Below the pieces are notes generated by a model. That model searched no databases, had not been told where the DNA came from, and worked only from the letters and a program-made list of their open reading frames with translations. DNA of 64,000 bases from Sinotaia quadrata (Eukaryota; Mollusca; Gastropoda; Architaenioglossa; Viviparidae): assembly GCA_028829895.1 (NCBI GenBank), contig CM054181.1:28108357-28172356 (forward strand), in the 5' to 3' direction. Shown here piece after piece: positions 22,840 to 33,655 of this stretch. Each line of letters starts with the position of its first letter. Within the stretch, counting starts at the first letter, position 1. The translations under genes were made by a program, and so were the position numbers.

Positions 22840-23769
22840 ACTGCCTTGTTACGTGTTAAGTGAAGGGATTTAAAGTATTGACCCAACGGAGATGACACAA
22901 GAGAAAAAGCAGTGCTCCCCTTGGCAATAGTTACTTTTTCAAAGCTGCGTTGTCGGGGTCCGCGAGGTCGTAAAACGTTTTTTTAGTGAGAAACATGCAA
23001 CTGTTGTTTTATGTAAGATCACGGTACCATACCAAAGAGCTATATATATATAGACTATATGAACAATGGTTGAAAGACGGGTGTGGGGGGGGAGAGGGTC
23101 ACTTCCACTCGAGCATCCATGAGAACAGTTTCTACTGGTGGTAGTGCATCTGGTCATGCAGGAAAAACGGAAAAACAATCGAAGTAGGGTGACAGTTTAA
23201 AAGTAGTCACTGTCACTTTCCCCCTCCTGATGGTGTCAATGATCAGCTCTCTGCTTGATCCAAAAAGATTGACTGCCTGTCCACAGGTTGGGTCAAACGG
23301 GTTCTCAGACTTGCTAAATCAGCGACAAGTTGATGTCGTGCTCTGCCGTCAATGGAGTGTCATCATGGCATGGTATTACCCTCCGTCAGTGATCTGCTCG
23401 AATATATAATTGGTCCACCCATGGAATAGGTCTGGTCCAAGGCCACTGGCTGTCCACAGGCGAAATGTCCTATCTGACTGTTTTGCCGATGCACTGTAAT
23501 GGCTCATTAAATGATTAAGGAATTTCGCCAATACAGTGGGATGATATTTTACCAGATATCTTCGTTGCATTAAGATACCAAGCTGCTTTACCATGACATC
23601 TATATGAGTATTTAACATTGCAATGTAAACAAAGAAGTTGTGCTATCCACATAACACCACAAAATTATTTCTGATCTCCTGGCCTCTCAGTCCAAAAACA
23701 GAGGTTTTATAGTCACTAAATGAATGTTAAAACAAACTGGCACCTCATTCTCAGAGTCTCTTCTTTCAT
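22840..23769. other. Unassigned stretch next to retrotransposon relic
   Basis: A minus-strand open frame at 23376-23618 (80 codons) has no motif I recognise. A short phrase (GGCTGTCCACAGG / GCCTGTCCACAGG) occurs at about 23275 and 23447, hinting at a diverged duplication of about 170 bases. It may be trailing sequence of the minus-strand retrotransposon relic to its right. Confidence 0.35.
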
Positions 23770-24300
23770 ACAATCAAGTCCTCCTGCCCTTTCATTCGTA
23801 TATGGCTGGGGATCCATAGAAAGGAGGTACATGTATTTGTGCTCAGTTGTTGGAGTTTGTTTAATTGGATTCTGATTTCATTTATTTTTTTATTTTCGGT
23901 TTAGTGTATGCGGGTTGATGATTACTTGTAGGGAAGAGTAGGGATCTGTGAGTATTAGTATGGTGGGTGGAGGGTGAATGGATGATAATGTAATGGATAG
24001 TGCCATTTTAATGGCCACTAGTTCTGCAGTCATCATTGAGAGGAGTGGGTTGGGTTTGTAGGTGTACAGGTAGTTTGGTGTGAGGGGTGCTGAACCTGTG
24101 CCTGTCTTTTTTTTTTTTTTTTTGATCCATCTTGTGTATATTTTGGTGTGGTCTTGTTAGTATTTGTTCATATACTCTAATGCTATTGTTTTGTTGTTTT
24201 TGAGTGGGTGCACATTTTTTATGCCTATGAGTGATGTGTCAATTGGGGGATGTTTACTTGCCATGGGGGATGATTGTTGAGGGGGTGGAGTCTGGAAATA
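23770..24300 (-). pseudogene. RNase H domain relic of a non-LTR retrotransposon
   Basis: Read on the minus strand, this stretch keeps the ordered landmarks of the RNase H domain found after the reverse transcriptase in many animal non-LTR elements. First comes a linker DTSLIGIKNVHPL (about 24190-24245). Next is YTQDGSK (about 24121-24147), which holds the first catalytic Asp. TAELVAIKMAL (about 24000-24035) holds the catalytic Glu. LILTDPYSSLQ (about 23925-23957) holds the next Asp, and FLWIPSHIRMKG (about 23790-23825) corresponds to the conserved WIPSH-type motif. The copy is dead: an expanded A tract follows YTQDGSK, an extra residue breaks the YTDGSK motif, and stops and frame changes separate the blocks. 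No reverse transcriptase or endonuclease could be found upstream, so it is a 5'-truncated or eroded fragment. Confidence 0.75.
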
Positions 24301-24830
24301 TTGTTGAGTTTTAGCTGATTTAGATTTAGAAGTTTTTTTATGAGTTGGTGGTGGTAGTGGTGAGTGGGTGGAGAGAGATAGTGATCGCTCCACTTGGTCA
24401 TGTTTCCCTTTCGGATGACTTGAGTGTATATCCCCTACTCTATTAGATACTTCTCCGACGTCTGACTGCCGGAAGGTGAGTCCAATCGGATCACGTGTGC
24501 AACGGCTACAGACTTGTCAATACTTGAAATATTGTTGCTTGATGGAAGGGAGGAGGAGGGGGCCGGAATTGAAGAGTGTGATCATCTTAAAGTAATGAAA
24601 TATTTTTATTTGTCGCCATTGCATAGATTCTCCATTGTTTTCTTTAAATCTCTCTCAGCTAATCCACCTCAAATCTCTCTAATATTCGCTCTTTTGATCC
24701 ATGATACGTACTGCACCATTTTTCTCCTCCAAAACTTGAATATCTTTCATTCTTCTATAGAAGCAGTGTTGAAACCGTGGCAAAAGTCTTTTTAAAAACA
24801 AAAACTCCCTCCTTGTTCATGAATGCATAA

Positions 24831-24928
24831 CAACACGTGACAGAGTTTCATCTGGCTGCAACACGTGACAGAGTTTCATCTGGCTGCAACACGTGACAGA
24901 GTTTCATCTGGCTGCAACACGTTTCATC
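24831..24928. repeat. 28-bp tandem repeat carrying CACGTG E-boxes
   Basis: Three perfect 28-bp copies (24831, 24859, 24887) and a partial fourth contain CAACACGTGACAGAG and TTTCATCTGGCTG. Each full copy has a CACGTG palindrome and a CATCTG E-box; the fourth has lost CACGTG through deletion. Perfect identity implies very recent expansion. Confidence 0.95.
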
Positions 24929-25161
24929 TTTAGATTTAATCTAGGAAATTTGTCATGCATGAGTTCAACCAGTTTCGAAATCTGAAAACTGCGCCATGAA
25001 TTAGAACTTTTTATCTAGCTAGTGTTGTGCTTTTCTTTCTTCCAATCATTTGATGCAACAGTATGGACCACGTGGTAATGGACGTCACAAATAAATTACC
25101 CAATTAGTGAGGTCTTGCTGCCTATTTCTTAAATCATGTCATGGAAGCTTTACTCCTTTCT

Positions 25162-25368
25162 TATGGTCGATCTTATAAATAAACTACCATGACTTTACCA
25201 CAAGAAACTGGTCGATCTTACATTTTCTAAATTAACTATCATGACTTTACCACAAGAAACTGGTCGATCTTACACTTTTTAAATAAACCATCATGACTTT
25301 ACCACAAGAAACTGGTCGATCTTACATTTTCTAAATAAACTACCATGATTTTACCTCAAGAAACATGC
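25162..25368. repeat. Minisatellite, about 54 bp unit, four copies
   Basis: Copies share CATGACTTTACCACAAGAAA, CTGGTCGATCTTACA and TAAATAAACTA. They differ at only a few positions. Confidence 0.92.
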
Positions 25369-25754
25369 AAGCTCACTTTACCTGACAATGGACTTATCAA
25401 ACTACTATCTTGGAACAGGTGGCAAGGAGGTAGGCCCTATGAATTATTTAAAATTTTAAAATAAGTTAAAATTTTTAGATTTGCAATAGATACAGCTTAA
25501 TAGGTACTTTATATTTGTGGTGTCCATTATCACTTGGTTTGTAGTTTGATCAATAGTCCTTTTCTTCAGGACAGCAATCCCCCCTCCCCCCACCAAGAAA
25601 AAACCCCACAACAAAATGATAGATGTTCAATCAAACTTACAAAATAATATCCTCAAAGGATTAAAGTGGTAATTTATTTAATCTAATTGTATATTTAGCA
25701 TATGACAATCGCCACATTGACTCTAATTTTAGTCAACCTTTACTCCTTCAGATT

Positions 25755-26010
25755 ACACGAGGTGGATCATCGAGATCTATGTGAGACATGTCATCGAGAT
25801 CTATGTGAGACAGGATCTTCGAGATATATGTGAGACATGTCATCGAGATCTATGTGAGACAGGATCATCGAGATATATGTGAGACATGTCATCGAGATCT
25901 ATGTGAGACAAGATCATCGAGATCTATGTGAGACATGTCATCGAGATCTATGTGATACAAGATCATCGAGATCTATGTGAGACATGTCATCGAGATCTAT
26001 GTAAAACAGA
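25755..26010. repeat. 24/50-bp higher-order tandem repeat
   Basis: The basic unit is ATCGAGATCTATGTGAGACA (24-26 bp with a variable tail). Two alternating tails (ATGTC and GGATC/AGATC) give a 50-bp higher-order period. The ATGTC form creates the palindrome GACATGTC five times. About ten basic units are present. Confidence 0.93.
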
Positions 26011-26894
26011 CCTGTCTACCCTCACTAAGCAGGATGAAGAAGGATATTCAGTGGACTTTATGTATCATAGCATTCAGAATTAAGCATGTAACAAAAAATA
26101 AAGTCTCTATAATAATAAATAGGGTTGTTCCCAGAACATAGACTATTATAAAAAAATTTAAATAGTATTCTTTTGCTAGTTCTAAAGATAATCAATTTGT
26201 AGAGATCATTGACTGACAGACAGACAGATTATAGAGAGGCAGACATAGTGTGATAAACGGAGTTAATAAACTACTATTCCAGACTTATTCATCTTGATAA
26301 CCCCGCTCATAAAGGACTTAATAAAAGGTGGGAGAGAGATTCAGCCAAATCTCAGGGCCTCAAACTATAATTAAAATAACATTCACCTACCACTGAGTAT
26401 TATTAGTTCAAAATCAGTATGCCAATTTGTACGTATTTATGCTATACTATTGCCTATTTTGGCCTGAACACTTCTCAACCTTGATGGGACCTACGTAAGA
26501 TATGCTAACTGTTTGACAAGTAAACAAGGAATTGCTCCCACCCACCAAGCAAAATATTAGACTTAATTGAAAAGCGTGAGTGTTAACAACTATTAAAAAA
26601 ATATTTAACAATAGAAAATAAACAAATTTAAATTTAACATACAAAGTTGATACTTTTTAACTACATACTTTTAAATAGCACAAATAGCTACACTCATAGT
26701 CACAAAGTAGTCACAAAGGCAAAATTCATGTGTGCAATAGGTGACATTCACAAACAACAACAATCCTGCTAATTAAATTAATTATGTAAACGCTATGCAG
26801 TTCAGTTACACAATTTTGTGCATGCTTGCACATAACTTATCATGCAACAAAAGTTGTTTCCACAGTTTTGTTTGGTTTTCAGAATATTAAAGTT

Positions 26895-27140
26895 TACATT
26901 TCATTCTAATGAATGCTGTGAATAATGTTTGAATGGGTACATATGACATATGAATGCTCTGAATAATGTCTGGTTGGGTACATGTGACCTATAAACTCTG
27001 AAAAGAGTGCTTGAATAAAAGTGCCGTGTATAATGTTTCAATGGGTACATGTGATATACAAACACTGCGAATAATGTTTGAATGGGTATGCGATGTATTA
27101 TGGATGCTGTAAATAGTGCTTGAATAGGCACCTGTGTCTT
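26895..27140. repeat. Minisatellite, about 42 bp unit, six copies
   Basis: Copies share GAATAATGTTTGAATGGGTA, CATGTGACATA and TGAATGCTCT. Minus-strand open frame reading HYSQHS-type repeats is an artefact. Confidence 0.88.
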
Positions 27141-28159
27141 TGGATGTGTGAATGTGACATTAGATGCTGGTGTCCTGTATTACACTCACTACTTGCTCTT
27201 AACCCTCAACTTGGGTATCAACAGACCACTAATCAATGTGATTGTTTACCCACCAAGACAGATTGATAGACTGGTATGGCTCACCTACAGTCACATCAAA
27301 TCACACTACTAAAATATCTGTTACAACTGTCCTCATCTACCCGGACACTATAACATGGTTAAATGCTTAGATATATATTATTTTGAATGATTGAACTATT
27401 TTTGTTCACTGTGACATAATTGTTCACCTCACGATTTTATTTAAAAACTATATTTCATTCAACTCTTGGGTTTTCCCCATCAACTAGATTAAGGGTGCAG
27501 GCTTTATCCCTGGTCTTATTTTATTACCCTGGCCACTGGCAGGAATTCACCTGGTTTACGGACCAAAGTCAGTTTCTAACCTCTTGCTGTGAAACCTTAT
27601 GTCTAGACAGCTCTGTGCTGGACAGGGTCAATTTTGTTTGCAAAATTTGGCGCAAGCAATAGGATTGATATATTAAGACAAGGGGGAGGAAACCAGATGA
27701 GACAGCATTTCAAGGTAGGATAGATAAACAGAGAAGCTGTGAAAAATTCAAACACAATGCTAAAATCCTATGCAGCTTCTCCTGAAGTTAGCATAAGCTG
27801 CTTTTGTGGTAATTGTGACAGAGCAATTGCCGTCCATGTTTATTTATTTATTAAAGAATTATAATTATTTTCATCACCATGAGTTTAGAACTAAAAAAAT
27901 GAGAGAGAGGGGGGGGGGTTGAACCAAGTTAATAAGAATAATAAAGGAGACCTGATTGTTTAATCTTATAAAAACTCTAAAGCCATTTACTACAGGTACA
28001 CGTTTCACAAGATCTTAATACACAAACTTCTTAAATAGGCCTACATAAGGAAGCTAATAGTAATTTAAAAAAACAAAGTAAATCCCCATGCAAAATGCCC
28101 TGTGGGCCTATTTGTTTTCAAAGGAGAAACGTAATTAAAACGAACTGATAAATGTACAG
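27141..28159. other. Non-coding stretch
   Basis: The + strand open frame at 27420-27662 has no recognisable domain and no splice context. I see no transposon terminus; a short AG-to-poly-G tract lies near 27900-27918. Confidence 0.5.
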
Positions 28160-28313
28160 CTAAAATAAATTATTACCCACAAGACACAGCGCTATTCTTG
28201 CTAATAATATATCTTGGGAGCCCTCATGAAAACAACCACACACGAGGGAGACAACAGCAACAGAGAACACATCGACAGTCCGTCCCCTCCCTCTCCCCCC
28301 CCCCCCACCCAAA

Positions 28314-28348
28314 CGCGAAAGCGGCGGAAGCCGGAAGCGTCCCCTACA
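28314..28348 (+). repeat. Inverted repeat arm 1
   Basis: The first 22 bases (28314-28335) are matched exactly, in reverse complement, by 28640-28661; the similarity continues with a few mismatches through CCCCTACA to 28348. See the partner arm. Confidence 0.9.
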
Positions 28349-28598
28349 TGACCAACCATCCAAACAGCCATGGTCTCCTTGTGTTTTAGTTTAAAAGGCT
28401 ATGAATTTCATGTCTTAATGAATTAATGGTCTTTGATAAACAAAAAAGCGTTGACTGTAAGACGTGTACTTTGCTCTCTGACTGTTAAAAGTGTTTGCCC
28501 GGTGATGAACACGTTATAGCAGAGTACCAGTGAAACAAGGGAGTTTTAGAAGCATGGTTCGTGAGAAAATTGCGAAGAGTGCTGTTTCGTCTTTATCC

Positions 28599-28679
28599 AA
28601 TGGCAGTACGATTTATTTGATTGAGTGTAGGGGGGCGTATCCGGCTTCCGCCGCTTTCGCGCTTTAATGGCAGTACGAT
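28599..28679 (-). repeat. Inverted copy flanked by 14-bp direct repeat
   Basis: The inverted arm (28625-28661) sits between two identical 14-bp copies of AATGGCAGTACGAT at 28599-28612 and 28666-28679. The layout suggests a short templated insertion of the upstream GC-rich segment, in reverse orientation, with duplication of the target. Confidence 0.8.
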
Positions 28680-28680
28680 A

Positions 28681-30770
28681 ACTTCATAACTCTTAAATAG
28701 GAACGAGTACATATTAAGCATATACCAAATACTGTAATCACTCATTACTCCATTAGCTTCTGCTGTGACCTATACAGGATCAAAGCATTTGATCGATACA
28801 CTGAAATAGGGTTTGAGGAGTAGGGTGGGCAATGGAAGTTATAAGCAGCACGTCTGCCCAACCAGTTCAGTTGCCACTATCTCACTATCCAGATAAGTTT
28901 TGCGCACATTAACAGGCTTATTCATTTGATTGCTCACTTGTAATTGTTATCAATAGTTGTAGATTTATTAACCGATACGTCGACTGATAAGTTGTTTTCG
29001 TTTTTTGTGCGTAATTGGGTTTACTATCAACTATAACCTTGAAAACATTTTGAATTTTTACATGTTGCACCGCGACAGTATACATAGAGAACTTTTCTCT
29101 CATAAAGACGGTATCACCTTTTAAAATTTTTTGACGGATTGTATATTGTTTTGGCAGGGAGGAAAATTATGGCATTCATAAAATAATCTCTGATGCAAGG
29201 GAAAGCATCGCGGTGTTTTAGAAAAAGGTGCATGTTATTTCTTCCCGTGCCCGTGAATATCGGTGATTATCTCCCTTCTATGATTCAACTACATAGATAC
29301 TGTGTATATATAAATATATAATTAAATATAACATTTATCTTGTCACTAAGTTTGTTTTGTGAAACATTAATAATATTTTTAAAAGAGAAAATGTCATCAC
29401 TTTTGGATATAACAAGATGCTACAATACGATATTTGTGAGTGTGCAAAACGATTGTTTTTCATTCCTAAAATAACAATGTAAAAATACGCATTGAATGAT
29501 GACGTTACTGTTTTCTGCGTTCTAAGAGGTCCTGCAGTTTCTCTCATCTATCAGAGGAAAGTAGTGCGCGTCTGAGACCTTAAATGCAGTCATGTGTATC
29601 TTTGCAGTTTTAACGGTGTTGGTGATGCTCTGTAAGTGTTTATAAAATGGTTAATTCTGTTCACGTCACATAGTGGTTAATTGTGCATTTGTAAATTAGA
29701 GGCTGTTTTGGATTTCTGAAATTTTTTTTTTTAAATATCTTATACATTGTCTATCTATTTTAATATAATTCAAATGTACTTAACATGACTACAATACAAT
29801 AGAAAAACAACTGACTGAACCTGTAGTTCTTATAATGTACTATAGAGTTTATACCGGCAGGTTTCTGCCATCACTCAGCATTTGGAATACTTAGTCGTAG
29901 CTGCCCTGTACAATTGCTAACACATCTTTCTCGCTCTTTCTCTATCAATTACCTTTTTTCCACCATTAACTCGAGATACTATACTACGATGCACGATCAA
30001 GTTACAGGTTTTATTTTATTGGTATTTTAGGCCTAACTTAATTATGTTTTTAAAAACTTGTTTAACGTTTTTATACGTAATTCACTTATTTATTTATTAC
30101 CAGTTTTACCGATGCCGAGACACATTTAGTGCTGATGTTATAGGCCTAATTGTTTACACAGTTTTCTAGGTTTAGTTTAGATGTAGATGGAGGGGTGAAT
30201 TTTAAAAGATTGTACTAGGAATTGGTGTCAAATGAAGTACAGTTAGAAAATTATTTAATTTATTTTGATATGCACTTGCATTTGCTTGCAGGACTGAAAT
30301 AGTTATTAAAGTAGAGCCACCCAACATGCTGCTGCTCCCTGACTTAAATCTCACTAGTCGTACGCCAGCAGTCGCACATAAATCTGTCAATTTTTAAAAT
30401 CGCACTGAATCTTAATGTAAATGTTTTGCAGTCAGTTCCTCCCATGTGGGTGTTGCCATGTTTTCAGCTTGACTAACCTATCCATCGACTTTAAATATAG
30501 TTCCTTATGTAACATTTTTTTTAATTTAAAGGGAAAATATCGTTGTTAATAAGTTCTCATGAACATTATTAAGGGCACATGCGTTTATTTTTGTGTACAA
30601 GTGGATAGATGTTGCAAGGACATAGTTAATCTCAACACTTAATTAATACTATACAGGATTACTCAGCAAAGGGCATGGCATTACTGAACTATCAGCATCA
30701 CCTGCAAACAGTAATATTTTGCAATATATTCTAGATAACATTCCTCTCATTCTAATGGGCAAACTGAATT
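28681..30770. other. Non-coding stretch, no gene seen
   Basis: Only short unsupported open frames occur. A strong donor-like CT/GTAAGTG lies at about 29632, and the 29500-29630 region is slightly CpG-enriched, so a leader exon is conceivable. Nothing else is recognisable. Confidence 0.4.
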
Positions 30771-30779
30771 ATTGTTGTA

Positions 30780-31085
30780 CAAGAAGTACTTTCTGTAAAC
30801 AGGATAGCATAAGAAGTACTTTTTATGTAAGCAAGGCAGTGCAAAGTACTTTCTGTATGGAAGTGCAAAAAGTACTTTCTATAAGGAAGTGCAAAAAGTA
30901 CTTTCTATAAGGAAGTGCAAAAAGTACTTTCTATAAGGAAGTGCAAATAGTACTTTCTATAAGGAAGTGCAAATAGTACTTTCTATAAGGAAGTGCAAAT
31001 AGTACTTTCAATAAGGAAGTGCAAAAAGTACTTTCTATAAGGAAGTGCAAATAGTACTTTCTGTAAGGCATTGCAAAAAAAATAC
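30780..31085. repeat. 26-bp minisatellite of hairpin units
   Basis: About eleven copies carry AAAAGTACTTTCTATAAGGA and AGTGC. Within each unit GTACTTTC can pair with GGAAGTGC around a TATAA loop (8 bp with two G-U pairs if transcribed). The middle seven copies are almost identical. Confidence 0.93.
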
Positions 31086-33230
31086 ATTCTGTAACAGTGT
31101 GGGCAAAGGCAGTGCAAACATAGTTACACATCTATGACAGCCTGTCAGATGTTATTCACCAGTGTTTATCATATTATCTGTAATGTCCTGAGTACAAAAC
31201 GGAAATTCTCTGTGATTAATTTTATTTTTTTAAACATAAAATATAATAATTAATATAGCATATTTTTGTTCTTGGTTAAGGAAACAAATATTATGCCCTT
31301 TCAGAGTTTAAGATAACAATAGCCAGATCAGTTTGTTGATAAATGTTTAGTAGCATTGATACACTAAAATCAGCCCTTTCATTGCCAGACATTAGAGTTT
31401 GTGCAGAAAGATAATAAACACTCTAGAAATTTGTCATTTTGTTTCAGCAATACAATTTGCTCAAAACCATATGTGATTGCTAGAACAGACATAATTCTAG
31501 TGCTCTTTGGAAGGATTCTCTCTCCTTGAATATGACATTTATCTTTCAACCCTATTTATAGATTTGATGGACATGTGTGTATGGCCTTGACAAGAAGTTA
31601 ATCCCTTGACTGCTTTTCATGAGGCCATTCAAGATACATGTTCTGAAACAGTGAAAGAGTAGGCAGATTACTTATGCTTCTTTTTGTGGTGAGTCAGAAT
31701 GTGTTACTGTGGAAACAACTTGGAAAGGGTGACTTTTTCATCATTTTTATAAACAACTTGCTTTAGAATTAGTGTATTCTAGCTTTCTTTTACTTCAATT
31801 TCATGCTGGGTGGCATTACTATGATTTAATTAGTGTAGTATTCTTGTAATTAACATAATGTTGGTTTAGTAGATATAGTTTAAGTAAAATGTTATAGTTT
31901 ATACATTGACAATAACATCTGGTTCATTGCCTTCTGAAATATTAAAATCTGGGAAGTTTTAAAAGAATTGTTAGTAGGTTCATTCTTTTATGCATTTTTT
32001 TTTAATCATTTTTTTTTCATTTACATAAGTGATAATGTCTTGGATGTTAATTGTTATTGAGTAAAAACTGAACTGTCATAGTCTCATAGAGATGATCAGT
32101 TCATACCACATATTCCTGCTTCATTGATTTTGACTTATTGTTTTTTGAACATTTCAGTGTAAACGAATTAGATTTAGAAACAAATTTTTCTTGGGGGGGT
32201 GGGGTGGATTTTGGATTAGCATTATATCTGAAAGGTAATTTAAAATTTGCTTTACCATATTTTTTCATATTGTTACTATTATAATTAGCGTATAAAACTA
32301 TAAGTCAGTTATTTATATTTACTAAGTTAGTATACTGTTGTTTATTTGTTTTCTTAAAGTATTGCAGTACCCAACAACAAATGTAGATATTGTAGTAAAG
32401 AAAAAGGTACTGTTGAATACTTCTTTTGTTCATTCACACTTTGTTTTCTGTCACATGTACTTCTTTTATTCAGACACTTCTTTGTCAGTGAAATTGTACA
32501 GTCTTTTTGGAAATGCTTTAATCTTGTGGTTCAATGTAAAATATAAAGACTTGAATTTTTTAGTGAGACTTAACCAGTAAACCATTGGGTTTTGATGAAA
32601 ATACAACAAAGATCAAATATTAGATCATATATCTGATGCTTGCAAAATGGCATATTTTTGAAGTTACAAAATAAAAATTACTTCAAAAATATTTTTTAAA
32701 ATCACCTAATAATAATTAATTTAAGAACTTTTAAGTCTGAACTTGGCAATACAAGTTAGAAGAATATAACAGTCATATAATGGTGAAATATACTTATTTT
32801 CTCAGTCTCAATTTTTAGTCTCAGTCATTATTTTACTAGTGAATTGACTGACATCAAACCCTGCCCAAAACAGATAGAATGTGTTAAATAATATTCAAGA
32901 GATTTCTGCATGTACTCTGTACCACAAGCAAGATACATCCAAATCCAAGTGCATTACATGAAGAAATTTGTTAAATACTATAGCATAGTGTGGATGTGGT
33001 TTTATTAGTAAGGATTATGTAGAACTAACTTTAAAGGTTTAAGTGTAATATGTAAGCTAACATGGAACTCTGTGGGAATATTATGATAATCTTCATACAT
33101 AAATGGTTTGTACTGCAGTTTGATAGGTCATAATTCATACACAAAAAATGTGTTCAAGAATAAAAGATGTTTTAAAAAAAGTATTCAAACAGTGTGATAA
33201 TGATACTTGTAATAGCAGATTTAGATTAAG
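31086..33230. other. AT-rich non-coding stretch
   Basis: Consistent with intron or intergenic sequence. The + strand open frame at 32338-32580 is hydrophobic by composition and has no splice or domain support. Confidence 0.55.
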
Positions 33231-33233
33231 ACT

Positions 33234-33655
33234 AAGAGTTAAGGTTAGACATAATTAAAAGTACATGTCCATATTAAATAGACAACTCTTCTTATATTAA
33301 ATCAGTGTTTAGAAAAGTTAATAAATATATCATTGTAATCTAGTTAGACAAGATTAGAATTTAGCACATATCCATATATTAAGACAAACCCTTCTGATAT
33401 TAGATCAGTATTTAGAAAAGATAATAATAATATAATCTAGTTGGAGAAGATTAGAGTTAGAGTTAAGCACATACCCATACTAGAATAGACAACCCTTCTG
33501 AAATTAGATCAGTGTTTTGAAAAGTTAATAATAGTATTAATATAATCTAGTTGTACAAGATTAGAAATAACTACATATCCACACTGAAATGGGCAACCCT
33601 TCTGATATTAGACAAGCATTTTGAAAAGTTAATATTATAATCTTTGCAAGATTAA
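33234..33655. repeat. Minisatellite, about 95-115 bp unit, four copies
   Basis: Copies share AGATTAGA, GCACATATCCATA, GACAACCCTTCTGATATTAG, ATCAGTGTTTTGAAAAGTTA and ATAATCTAGTT. It has the longest unit in the window and is clearly diverged, so probably old. Confidence 0.85.

Larger units (their letters stand above)
28160..28680. promoter_or_regulatory. CpG-rich, ETS-containing possible promoter segment
   Basis: This is the most CpG-dense block in the central part of the window, with a poly-C tract (28295-28306) and CCGGAAGC ETS cores inside a GC-rich motif at 28314-28348 that recurs inverted at 28625-28661. It lies 15 kb before the FRS2 5' UTR exon. It could be the FRS2 promoter or first exon region, but no donor site or transcript can be pinned down. 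Open frames on both strands here carry no recognisable domain. Confidence 0.3.

Noticed and set aside
25755..26010. CRISPR-like array of short repeats and spacers
   Set aside because: The so-called spacers are themselves repeated and the genome is eukaryotic, so it is a minisatellite.
30780..31085. CRISPR-like array with hairpin repeats
   Set aside because: No unique spacers lie between units, the units are contiguous, and the context is an animal genome.
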